DNA of 64,000 nt from an uncultured Eubacteriales bacterium (GTDB lineage: Bacteria > Bacillota > Clostridia > Christensenellales > Aristaeellaceae). A program made the position numbers and the translations under genes. The notes below the pieces were generated by a model. That model searched no databases, was not told the origin of the DNA, and saw only the letters and a program-made list of their open reading frames with translations. Positions 40,149 through 46,999 of this stretch are shown here, in pieces. The stretch is taken from assembly GCA_902795275.1 (NCBI GenBank), contig CADBKQ010000001.1, forward strand, positions 62,001 through 126,000. Reading direction: 5' to 3'. Within the stretch, counting starts at the first letter, position 1. Every line of letters begins with the position of its first letter.

Positions 40149-40178
40149 ATTATAGACCATGAGGCGAGGGAAAGTCAA
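40149..40178 (-). promoter_or_regulatory. promoter of tRNA-Leu
   Basis: TTGACT (40178-40173), 18-base spacer, TATAAT (40154-40149), read leftward; the -10 is 12 bases before the mature tRNA. Confidence 0.75.
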
Positions 40179-40194
40179 GACAAAAACGGGTGAT

Positions 40195-40356
40195 TCAGCA
40201 TTTTTCCCGGTACAGCCGGGCGAGCTTCCGCCTGCGATAAGGCATGCAATGGCTGTTGATCAGCTTTTTCTCACAGGGAAAGCAGATGGTGCATCCCAGG
40301 ATATTTAAGCCTGTATCCGCTGCCCGTCCGCACAGCAGACAATGGTTCTCAAGCAT
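40195..40356 (-). CDS. gin: Gin (CsfB)-like anti-sigma-G zinc-binding protein
   Basis: 53 residues; start MLENHCLLCG with AGGAGG 8 bases upstream. Cys pairs C6-L-L-C9 and C25-F-P-C28 enclose GRAADTGLNILGCTI, and the sequence continues EKKLINSHC. This fits the Gin/CsfB family, whose Bacillus member has HTCVICEQEKDRGI and FICLDCERKVIS at the same spacing. Gin inhibits sigma-G in the forespore (and sigma-E-stage leakage) until it is needed; the zinc-bound dimer is its active form. It also carries extra Cys at 22, 37 and 53. A sigma-F-type promoter lies directly upstream. Assignment by motif and promoter, not by alignment search. Confidence 0.75.
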   Translation of the reverse strand: MLENHCLLCGRAADTGLNILGCTICFPCEKKLINSHCMPYRRRKLARLYREKC

Positions 40357-40382
40357 CGTTCCTTCCTCCTCTCTTTTTCCGT

Positions 40383-40412
40383 TATTCTTTCCACAAGAGA
40401 GGAAATATATAC
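40383..40412 (-). promoter_or_regulatory. sigma-F-type sporulation promoter of gin
   Basis: Leftward GTATA (40412-40408), 15-base spacer, GGAAAGAATA (40392-40383). This fits the Bacillus sigma-F consensus GYATA-N15-GGNNANAHTR at every defined position. The Bacillus csfB gene is itself sigma-F-dependent. Confidence 0.65.
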
Positions 40413-40454
40413 CATCTTGGCTCAGATGAATGAGTAATAAGCTTTAATTTATTA

Positions 40455-40570
40455 AAGGGATTAGGGAATAGGGATTAGGAAAAAAGCGTGTGCTATGTAA
40501 TGAATACCGATGGAAAAGCAAAACAAAATGTCTAATCCCTAATCCCTATTCCCTATTCCCTAATCCCTCC
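40455..40570. repeat. heptad inverted-repeat element, AGGGAWT family (copy 2)
   Basis: Left arm AGGGATT-AGGGAAT-AGGGATT-AGG. The right arm, complementary strand, reads AGGGATT-AGGGAAT-AGGGAAT-AGGGATT-AGGGATT-AGACA. Spacer about 50 bases, rich in A. Lies between gin and the solute-binding-like gene. Confidence 0.85.
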
Positions 40571-40605
40571 ATTACTTAAAGCGTCCATCCGCCCCGACTG
40601 AACTG

Positions 40606-41385
40606 TTATCTGTTTTCAATCAATTCCCGCACCGGGTCGATCCCGCGGTAAAGGACATAATCAGGAGAATACAGCCCCACGTCGGCCAGGGCTCTCTGGG
40701 ACGGTTCGGCGGTCAGATAAGATAGGAAGGCTTCTCCGGCAGGCGAAGCGGCATCGCCATATATGGGAAGAAAGCCTTTCCCGTCCGGCAGCGGACAGGC
40801 ACGGACGGCAAACGGCAGCTGCTTTGCCTGCTCCGCGGTAAGAAGCACCGCATCGCCCTTCCCTTCCACAAAGTCGGAAACAGGATGCGCGCTGGAAATG
40901 CTGCCGGGCAGTTGGATTTTTTCCGGTGCAAGAAGAACGGAAAAAGACGGATGATCCGGCGTCGGCGCGGGCGTTGGGTCAGCGCCCGGTGTTGGCGAGG
41001 GGCGGATAAAGAGCAGGCTGGTGGGAACGGGCGTTACGGTCTGCGCGGAATCGTCCCGATAAAACAGCGCATAGCCATACAGCGCCACGGCTTTCTCTCC
41101 CTCTCCCGAAATCAGCAGATCAGGGGCTGTGCCGGGGCTGGATTCAGCATTCGTTTGTTCCGGCGCTGTGCGAAGGTAGACGCGAACGCCGGTTTCTTTT
41201 TCGTATCGCGTAGCCTGCTTCCGCAGCCAGGAGCACACGGACGGTTCCTGCCCCGCAATCCAGACGCGCACCAGCGAAAGGCGCGCGGGCGACCCGGTAC
41301 TTTGCTGAAACGGAAACCGAAAGCAGGAGTAAACCAGCCCGGCGGTGGCGAGCAGCGCGGCCAGGGTGACGATGAATCTGCGCAT
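40606..41385 (-). CDS. secreted protein resembling a reduced ABC solute-binding protein
   Basis: 259 residues from the ATG at 41385 (GGGGGG upstream). Signal peptide or signal anchor MRRFIVTLAALLATAGLVYSC, perhaps a lipoprotein, though the lipobox is weak. The fold hints at a type 2 periplasmic binding protein: LVRVWIAGQEPSVCSWLRKQ, TRYEKETGVRVYLRT, APDLLISGEGEKAVALYGYA, DAVLLTAEQAKQLPFAVRA, PAGEAFLSYLTAEPSQRALADVGLY. A Pro/Thr-rich segment (PSPTPGADPTPAPTPDHP, about 135-155) interrupts it. It is shorter than most binding proteins and no transporter genes adjoin. It shares direction with the DUF308 gene 50 bases upstream. Confidence 0.65.
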   Translation of the reverse strand: MRRFIVTLAALLATAGLVYSCFRFPFQQSTGSPARLSLVRVWIAGQEPSVCSWLRKQATRYEKETGVRVYLRTAPEQTNAESSPGTAPDLLISGEGEKAVALYGYALFYRDDSAQTVTPVPTSLLFIRPSPTPGADPTPAPTPDHPSFSVLLAPEKIQLPGSISSAHPVSDFVEGKGDAVLLTAEQAKQLPFAVRACPLPDGKGFLPIYGDAASPAGEAFLSYLTAEPSQRALADVGLYSPDYVLYRGIDPVRELIENR

Positions 41386-41435
41386 AAAAATCCCCCCGCT
41401 GGAGTGTATGCAGCGGGGGAAGCACAGATACATGA

Positions 41436-42020
41436 TTATTTTCCGGCCTCTTCAGTAGCCTGTTTCTTGATACTCCTGTGCCGTTTGTTGATAAAGAAGG
41501 TGGTCAGGATATCGGAAATGCTCTGGTAGATCAGGCAGCCCCCCGCGATGGCGACCACCGTTTCCATGGTTTCAAAGGGATTGCCCAACAGCAGCAGGCC
41601 GGCGACGATGGACACAATCGCCATGCCGAGCAGCACGCCCCACTGGGCGAAGCCGTTGTTCTTCGCGTCAACAGAGCGCAGGATGTTGCCGACGCCGCAG
41701 CCCACAAGCAGGATGCCGAACAGGCTCGGCAGCAGGTTGACGAGCGACTTGGGGGAAGTGACCATAAAGATGCCAAGCCCGATGGTGATCAGGCCCACCA
41801 CCAGGTCGCTCTGAAACAGATAGGGATAAGCGTGCTCGTTTCTAAAATACCTTACGACGCGGATCACGCCCATAGCAATGATCAGCCCGCCGATGCAATA
41901 GCACACCGACAGCAGCGTGGCGCTGGGAAACAGCAGCAGAATCAATCCGATCACACCGGTCAGGATGGCGGAAACGATCCAGCTTTTCTTGATATTTTTC
42001 CATAATTCACCAAATTTCAC
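41436..42020 (-). CDS. DUF308/HdeD-family membrane protein
   Basis: 194 residues starting at GTG (AGAGGG about 7 bases upstream; the nearby ATG is followed directly by a stop). Six membrane helices in three pairs: SWIVSAILTGVIGLILLLFP, CIGGLIIAMGVIRVVRYF, DLVVGLITIGLGIFMV, LLPSLFGILLVGCGVGNIL, WGVLLGMAIVSIVAGLLLLG. This is the HdeD-like duplicated pattern of DUF308. Function unknown; HdeD has been linked to acid resistance in E. coli. Divergent from the tetR gene. Confidence 0.85.
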   Translation of the reverse strand: MKFGELWKNIKKSWIVSAILTGVIGLILLLFPSATLLSVCYCIGGLIIAMGVIRVVRYFRNEHAYPYLFQSDLVVGLITIGLGIFMVTSPKSLVNLLPSLFGILLVGCGVGNILRSVDAKNNGFAQWGVLLGMAIVSIVAGLLLLGNPFETMETVVAIAGGCLIYQSISDILTTFFINKRHRSIKKQATEEAGK

Positions 42021-42077
42021 ATGAATCCCTCTTTTCTGCTGCAAACAATGCACGAATTGCGCAAAAAACATCAACGA

Positions 42078-42106
42078 TTGACAATTTTCTGCAATTGCAG
42101 TATACT
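42078..42106 (+). promoter_or_regulatory. promoter of tetR-bioY with a palindromic operator in its spacer
   Basis: TTGACA, 17-base spacer, TATACT. The spacer contains the perfect 12-base palindrome CTGCAATTGCAG (42089-42100), a good autoregulatory site for the TetR-type product. Confidence 0.8.
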
Positions 42107-42156
42107 ATATTTGCCGGAAAACGTCAATAGACGAATGGGCGGAATGGGGGGAAAAC

Positions 42157-42762
42157 ATGACGGATCAGCCAAACAGAACAAAGAATAAGCCCCAGGATCA
42201 GCGCGTGAAACGCACGTATCGGGAACTGATCAAAGCGTTGGAAGAACTGCTGTGCGAAACGACGCTGGAGCAGATGACGGTGAAGCAGCTTTGCGACGCG
42301 GCGCAGATCCAGCGGACGACTTTTTATCAGCATTTTCAGGACATGCAGGACTTTCTGGAATGGTACATCCTGCAAAAGCAGAATGAATTCCATTCCCTCG
42401 GCACGGGCAGCATCCCGCGTGAAAAGGTGAGCGACGTGCTGATTGAGCTGGCGAAAAGCATCATGAATTATCTGAAGAACAATGAAAAACTCGTCAAGAA
42501 CATGATGAACACCCAGATCAACGGAAAGCCCCTGTTTGATTTATATGTGAGTACCTGCGTGGAGGACCTGATGCGGCGGCTGGAGAACGTGCCGGAGCTG
42601 GAGGAAAGCGCCGGAAACACGCCCGTGCGCTTCCTGGCGGAGTATTATGTGGGCGGCATGATTGCCGTGTTCCGCTGGTGGATCATGCACGACAAGCCCT
42701 ACAGCGAGGAAGAATTCCTGCGCTATCTGAATCTGCGTATAGAAAGGATGAGGCGGGGCTGA
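42157..42762 (+). CDS. TetR/AcrR-family transcriptional regulator
   Basis: 201 residues. The N-terminal TetR HTH: RTYRELIKALEELLCETTLE, then MTVKQLCDAAQIQRTTFYQHFQDMQDFLEW. The C-terminal ligand domain is helical and ends YYVGGMIAVFRWWIMHDKPYSEEEFL, the pattern of the DhaS/YbiH-like TetR_C group. Its stop overlaps the bioY start by one base (TGATG), so the regulator and the biotin transporter are translated together. A palindrome in its own promoter suggests autorepression. Ligand unknown; the classical BirA-type control is not visible here. Confidence 0.92.
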   Translation: MTDQPNRTKNKPQDQRVKRTYRELIKALEELLCETTLEQMTVKQLCDAAQIQRTTFYQHFQDMQDFLEWYILQKQNEFHSLGTGSIPREKVSDVLIELAKSIMNYLKNNEKLVKNMMNTQINGKPLFDLYVSTCVEDLMRRLENVPELEESAGNTPVRFLAEYYVGGMIAVFRWWIMHDKPYSEEEFLRYLNLRIERMRRG

Positions 42763-43289
42763 TGCGCTCAAATACCAGAAATATCGTGTATTGCGCGCTG
42801 TTCGCCGCGCTGATTGTTGTGTTCGCGCAGGTTCAGATTCCGCTGCCCGGCCTGGTGCCCATCAGCCTGGCGACCTTTGCCGTCATGATGGCGGGGCTGC
42901 TGCTGGGATGGAAATACGGGCTGCTGGCCGTGGCGGTGTATGTGCTGCTGGGCGCGGTGGGCGTGCCGGTGTTCGCCGGGTTCAAGGGCGGCCTGGGCGC
43001 GCTGACAGGGCCGACGGGCGGCTATATCATCGGCTATCTGCCTTACGCCGCGCTGGCGGGACTTCAAAATAAAAAGCTTCAGGATTCCTTCTGGGGACGG
43101 TGCGGGCTGCTGGCGCTGGGGACGCTGGCCTGCTACGCGCTGGGCACGGCCTGGTTCATGCACGCCACCGGCCGGACGCTGGCGGAAAGCATGGGTCTGT
43201 GCGTGCTGCCTTTCCTGCCCGGCGACGCGGTGAAGATCGCCCTTGCCTCCTTCCTTGCGCCCCGGCTCCGCAAGGCCATGAAAAACTGA
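42762..43289 (+). CDS. bioY: BioY, biotin ECF transporter S component
   Basis: 175 residues, five to six membrane helices. BioY motifs: VFAQVQIPLPGLVPISLATFAVMMAG (18-43), LLGAVGVPVFAGFKGGLGALTGPTGGYIIGYL and LPFLPGDAVKIALASFLAP. BioY binds biotin in the membrane and works alone or with the shared EcfAAT module. The start overlaps the tetR stop by one base; a longer frame extends upstream inside tetR and is ignored. Regulation probably follows the upstream TetR protein. Confidence 0.95.
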   Translation: MRSNTRNIVYCALFAALIVVFAQVQIPLPGLVPISLATFAVMMAGLLLGWKYGLLAVAVYVLLGAVGVPVFAGFKGGLGALTGPTGGYIIGYLPYAALAGLQNKKLQDSFWGRCGLLALGTLACYALGTAWFMHATGRTLAESMGLCVLPFLPGDAVKIALASFLAPRLRKAMKN

Positions 43290-43388
43290 CAGATTTGTAC
43301 GCTCCCATTTCTTGACGAACCAGCGTCATCGTGCTATATTGAAAAAGAAAATATTACCAGTTTACGGATGATTGACCGGAGGCGGCGC

Positions 43389-44732
43389 ATGGCTCGAACA
43401 GATTCCGATATGACCCAGGGGACGATTTGGAAGCACCTGATCCGGTTTTCCATTCCCATGGCGGTGGGCCTGCTGTTTCAGCAATTGTACAACACGGTGG
43501 ACACCGTGGTGGTGGGCCAGTTCGTGGGCCAGGAGGCGCAGGCCGCCGTGGGCTCCACCGGCTCCATCATCAACACCATCGTGGGCTTTTGCGCGGGCCT
43601 GGCCACCGGCGCGTCGGTCATTATCTCCCAGCGATACGGCGCACACGACCGGGAAGGGCTGAGCAAGGCCGTCCATACCACCATCGCCATCACCTTTATC
43701 GTCAGCCTGCTGGCCACCGGCATCGGGCTCATGATCATCCCCTTCATGCTGCGGTTCATGAAAACGCCCGAAGACGTGATGGACGAAGCCGACCTGTATC
43801 TGCGTATTTACTTTTCTGGGGTGGCTGGCGTGCTGTTTTACAACATGGGCAGCGGCATTCTCCGGGCGGTGGGCGATTCCCGCAGGCCGCTGGTGTTCCT
43901 GGTGATTTCCGCGCTGCTGAATACGGTGCTGGACTTATTGTTCGTGCTGGGCTTCGAGATGGGCGTGGACGGCGTGGCGTATGCGACGATTGCTTCCCAG
44001 ATCATTTCCGCCCTGCTGATTCTCATCACCCTGACCCGGGAAGAAAGCGCCTATGGCATCCGGTGGAGCAGGCTGCGCATTGACCGCGCGTCGTTAAAGG
44101 GCATTCTGAGCATCGGCCTGCCGTCCAGCATCCAGAGCGCCATCACCGCGTTTTCCAACGTGTTCGTGCAGTCCTATATCAACGATTTCGGCTCCGCGTG
44201 CATGGCGGGCTACGGCATTTACAACAAAGTGGACGCTTTTGCCCTGATTCCCGTGCAGGCCATCAGCATGTCCTCCACCACGTTCGTGGGCCAGAACTGG
44301 GGCGCGCAGCAGAAAAAGCGCGCCCGGGACGGCGTGCATACGGCGATTGTCATGAGCATCGCGTCCACCGTCACCTTGGGCCTGGTGGTGTACTTCCTGG
44401 CGCGGCCCCTGCTGGGCTTCTTCTCCCCGGTGGAGGAAGTGGTGGCGTTCGGGGAAAAGTTTATCCGCATCGTGACGCCCTTCTATATTGCTATTTGCTT
44501 TAACCAGATTTACGCCGGGGCGCTGCGCGGCGTCGGCGACGCCACCATGCCCACGGTGATTATGCTCTGTTCCTTTGTGGTGTTCCGGCAGATTTACCTG
44601 TTCGTCACCAAGGCCCTGGGCGCGGGCTTCCTGGCCGTGGCGCTGGCCTATCCCATGGGCTGGATCATGTGCTCCACGCTGCTGTATATCCGCTATCGCG
44701 GCAGCAGGCTGGTGAGGAACGATATACAGTAA
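43389..44732 (+). CDS. MATE-family multidrug/cation antiporter
   Basis: 447 residues from the ATG at 43389 with GGAGG about 6 bases upstream. Twelve membrane helices in two bundles. DMTQGTIWKHLIRFSIPMAVG, LFQQLYNTVDTVVVGQFVG, VGSTGSIINTIVGFCAGLATG and the second-half SIGLPSSIQSAITAFSNVFV are typical of NorM/DinF-group MATE proteins from Clostridia. Exports cationic drugs or metabolites using Na+ or H+; the natural substrate is unknown. No operon partner apart from the small winged-helix gene 130 bases downstream. Confidence 0.93.
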   Translation: MARTDSDMTQGTIWKHLIRFSIPMAVGLLFQQLYNTVDTVVVGQFVGQEAQAAVGSTGSIINTIVGFCAGLATGASVIISQRYGAHDREGLSKAVHTTIAITFIVSLLATGIGLMIIPFMLRFMKTPEDVMDEADLYLRIYFSGVAGVLFYNMGSGILRAVGDSRRPLVFLVISALLNTVLDLLFVLGFEMGVDGVAYATIASQIISALLILITLTREESAYGIRWSRLRIDRASLKGILSIGLPSSIQSAITAFSNVFVQSYINDFGSACMAGYGIYNKVDAFALIPVQAISMSSTTFVGQNWGAQQKKRARDGVHTAIVMSIASTVTLGLVVYFLARPLLGFFSPVEEVVAFGEKFIRIVTPFYIAICFNQIYAGALRGVGDATMPTVIMLCSFVVFRQIYLFVTKALGAGFLAVALAYPMGWIMCSTLLYIRYRGSRLVRNDIQ

Positions 44733-44865
44733 AAGGTACATGGCAGCATAAATTATTTATTCCACCCTTTCGGCTTTCTCGGAAGCGGTTCCCCCCAGAA
44801 AAAATTTTCTTAACATGGAACAAACGCCTTTCCTCATTCGTCTATATGGGTGAGGTGAGGAACAA

Positions 44866-45186
44866 ATGAGTACGATGCTTTCCATTTACCCCAAGGACGA
44901 AAACCCCACTTTGCTGGCAATTGACGATGACCGGAAGGTCGTGTACGTAGACGGAAAACCCTGCGAACTGACCCAGCAGGAGTTTTCTCTTTTGCAGGAA
45001 CTGGCCCAGAATATTGACCGCCCCGTGTCGCGGGAAGAACTGCTGCGGGACGCCTGGGGCTATGTGAGCCCGGGGGAGACCCGCACGGTGGACGTGCATG
45101 TGCAGCGCCTGCGGAAGAAACTGGGCTTCTTCTGCATTGAAACGGTGTACCGCCGCGGGTATAAGCTCCGCGCGCAGGCAGTGTGA
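44866..45186 (+). CDS. stand-alone OmpR/PhoB-type winged-helix DNA-binding protein
   Basis: 106 residues consisting only of the C-terminal effector domain of an OmpR-type response regulator: KVVYVDGKPCELTQQEFSLL, LAQNIDRPVSREELLRDAWG, RTVDVHVQRLRKKLG, IETVYRRGYKL. There is no receiver domain and no upstream frame that could encode one. GTGAGGAAC precedes the ATG. Such orphan domains may act constitutively or be controlled through partners. A terminator follows. It is downstream of the MATE gene and might regulate it, but nothing in the sequence proves that. Confidence 0.85.
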   Translation: MSTMLSIYPKDENPTLLAIDDDRKVVYVDGKPCELTQQEFSLLQELAQNIDRPVSREELLRDAWGYVSPGETRTVDVHVQRLRKKLGFFCIETVYRRGYKLRAQAV

Positions 45187-45201
45187 TAAACAATTTTCCA
45201 T

Positions 45202-45243
45202 AAAAAACCTTCGCCCTGTTCTGAACAAAGCGAAGGTTTTTGT
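45202..45243. terminator. bidirectional terminator
   Basis: Stem AAAAACCTTCGC (45203-45214)/GCGAAGGTTTTT (45230-45241) with an additional inner TGTT/AACA pair; serves the winged-helix gene and nth. Confidence 0.92.
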
Positions 45244-45936
45244 TTATGCTTCAATCGTTTTTTGCTTCCGCTTCCGGGCGCGCTTCTTCGCGTCGGCTTT
45301 GGGGTTGATCATTTCCTCCTGGTTCGCGGCTTTGCAGTAAGGCTTCAAAGCGCAATGTTCGCAGTCGGGCTTTTGGCTGTGGCAGACCCGGCGGCCGTGG
45401 TAGATCATCCAGTGATGCGCCTGGCTCCAGTCCTCCCGGGGAATCAGCGCCATGAGCTGCTTTTCCGTTTCCTCCACGGTCAAAGCATCAGAGAGGCCCA
45501 GTCGGTTCGCCACCCGGAACACGTGGGTGTCCACCGGGATGGCGGGTACGCCGAAGGAAAAGGCCAGCACCACGTTGGCAGTTTTCCGGCCCACACCGGG
45601 CAGCGCGGTCAACTCCTCTAAGGTGGAGGGCACGACCCCGTCGTACTTCTCCGCGATGATCTTGCAGGCGTTCACGATGTTCGCAGCCTTGGACTTGAAC
45701 CCGCAGGACTTCACATACGGAAACAAAACCTCCGGCGTGGTCCGGGCCATGGCCTTGGCGTCCGGGAAATCCCGGAACACCGCGGGCGTCACCTGGTTCA
45801 CCCGCGCATCTGTACACTGGGCGGCTAAAATCGTAGCCACCAGCGTTTCATACGGATTCGTGAATTGCAGTTCCGGCCCCGCGTTGGGATACAGCTCCGC
45901 CAGGCCGTTTAAAATCGCTTGCTGGTTTTCATTCAT
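45244..45936 (-). CDS. nth: endonuclease III (DNA glycosylase/AP lyase)
   Basis: 230 residues. HhH-GPD core: NPYETLVATILAAQCTDARVN, LPGVGRKTANVVLAF with the catalytic Lys in GVGRKTA, and the catalytic Asp in VPAIPVDTHVFRV. The [4Fe-4S] loop C-x6-C-x2-C-x5-C is intact (CHSQKPDCEHCALKPYC). The C-terminus is a basic tail (KKRARKRKQK). Removes oxidised pyrimidines in base-excision repair. Single-gene unit. Confidence 0.97.
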   Translation of the reverse strand: MNENQQAILNGLAELYPNAGPELQFTNPYETLVATILAAQCTDARVNQVTPAVFRDFPDAKAMARTTPEVLFPYVKSCGFKSKAANIVNACKIIAEKYDGVVPSTLEELTALPGVGRKTANVVLAFSFGVPAIPVDTHVFRVANRLGLSDALTVEETEKQLMALIPREDWSQAHHWMIYHGRRVCHSQKPDCEHCALKPYCKAANQEEMINPKADAKKRARKRKQKTIEA

Positions 45937-45957
45937 TGGTACAACCTCCGCAGATGG

Positions 45958-46053
45958 AGATAGGAATTAGAAGAATAAAAAACGAAGATGGCGTATAATG
46001 GGTTTCCCTTTCGTCACGATCGCCTAATCCCTAATCCCTATTCCCTAATCCCT
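45958..46053. repeat. heptad inverted-repeat element, AGGGAWT family (copy 3, left arm decayed)
   Basis: The right arm, complementary strand, reads AGGGATT-AGGGAAT-AGGGATT-AGGGATT-AGGCGAT and touches the folT stop codon. The left arm (ATAGGAATTAGAAGAAT) has lost most of its G runs. Spacer about 55 bases. Confidence 0.75.
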
Positions 46054-46760
46054 CATTTCAAAGCGACATACAAGGCCACCGCCGCCGCGCCGACCACGGT
46101 CATGACCACGAGGAAGATGATGTTTTTCTTCGTGAAACGCAGCTTGTCCACGCCGCTGTATAGAAAGCCTAACTTTTGCGCCGGGGGAATGACCACGCGC
46201 AGGAACAGCACCAGCAGCACCGCTTCCAGAGGGAACATCACCAGGTTTTTCACGATGCGCAGGGCGTCGAAGATGCGGTAGTTCTTCCCCAGCATCATCT
46301 GGTAATACAGCCACATGACGGGCGTGTTCAGCACGATGTTGACGAAGAAATCAATGCAGAACCGGCTCAGCGTGACGCGCAGGGCGGTGACCTCCGTGCG
46401 GTACAGGAACAGGGCAAAGATCAGCGAGCCCGCGATTTCGATGAAGATAAAGGGGAAAAAATACGGCCCGGAAGGAAACAGCAGGCAGCCCAGCGTGTCC
46501 GACACCGCCGCTGCCGCAATAGCGACCACCGGTCCAAATACCATGGCCCCGAAAGCGTTGATGAAGAACGCAACATTGATGCGCAGGTTGGCCGCGATGG
46601 GAATGCTGATGGATTTGAGCGCCACCCGCAGGGCGATCATCAGCGCCGCGAAAATCAGCACGTCCAGCCGCTTGAACTCCGACGCGGCCTGAATCCAGTA
46701 CGCCTTCGAGAAGGGCGTTTTATAAAGCGTTTTGTCCCGGACGGGATTGTTTTTTTGCAT
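46053..46760 (-). CDS. folT: folate-specific ECF transporter S component (FolT)
   Basis: 235 residues from the ATG at 46760 with AGGAGG 8 bases upstream. About six membrane helices. KRLDVLIFAALMIALRVALKS, then INVAFFINAFGAMVFGPVVA and SDTLGCLLFPSGPYFFPFI resemble the folate-family ECF S components of Firmicutes. The identification is strongly supported by the tetrahydrofolate riboswitch directly upstream. S components capture the vitamin in the membrane and pair with the shared EcfAAT module, which is not in this window. The heptad repeat abuts the stop codon. Confidence 0.92.
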   Translation of the reverse strand: MQKNNPVRDKTLYKTPFSKAYWIQAASEFKRLDVLIFAALMIALRVALKSISIPIAANLRINVAFFINAFGAMVFGPVVAIAAAAVSDTLGCLLFPSGPYFFPFIFIEIAGSLIFALFLYRTEVTALRVTLSRFCIDFFVNIVLNTPVMWLYYQMMLGKNYRIFDALRIVKNLVMFPLEAVLLVLFLRVVIPPAQKLGFLYSGVDKLRFTKKNIIFLVVMTVVGAAAVALYVALK

Positions 46761-46815
46761 ACAAAAAGCCTCCTGACAGATACAGAATTTGATCCGCAGA
46801 GGCAGTTGAAACCGT

Positions 46816-46923
46816 GCAGCGGGATGCGTGGCAGGCACCGCGCCGGATGGCTTTTACCCTTCCTGCTTCGTCCCATGGCAACTCCCCGTCCATGGACACT
46901 TGACGCGTCTGCGACTACTCTGC
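46816..46923 (-). ncRNA. tetrahydrofolate (THF) riboswitch
   Basis: About 108 nt, read leftward. P1 is formed by GCAG at the 5' end and CTGC at the 3' end. Conserved blocks are present in order: GAGTAG, CGCGTCAAGTG, GGG, GGGACGAAG, CGGCGCGGTG and GCATCCCGCTGC. These match the known folT-type THF aptamer. It begins about 12 bases after the predicted transcription start and lies 55 bases before the folT start. Confidence 0.9.
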
Positions 46924-46941
46924 TTACGAATCATCGTTCCC

Positions 46942-46970
46942 ATTGTAGCAGGGAATGCAGGAAAAAGCAA
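46942..46970 (-). promoter_or_regulatory. promoter of the THF riboswitch-folT transcript
   Basis: TTGCTT (46970-46965), 17-base spacer, TACAAT (46947-46942), read leftward. Confidence 0.65.
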
Positions 46971-46999
46971 GCTGATCCAAAGAAAGAACAGCAAAAATG

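Noticed and set aside
44815..44853. 12-codon leader peptide (MEQTPFLIRLYG) before the winged-helix gene
   Set aside because: No convincing ribosome site or attenuator structure; a chance short frame is likely.
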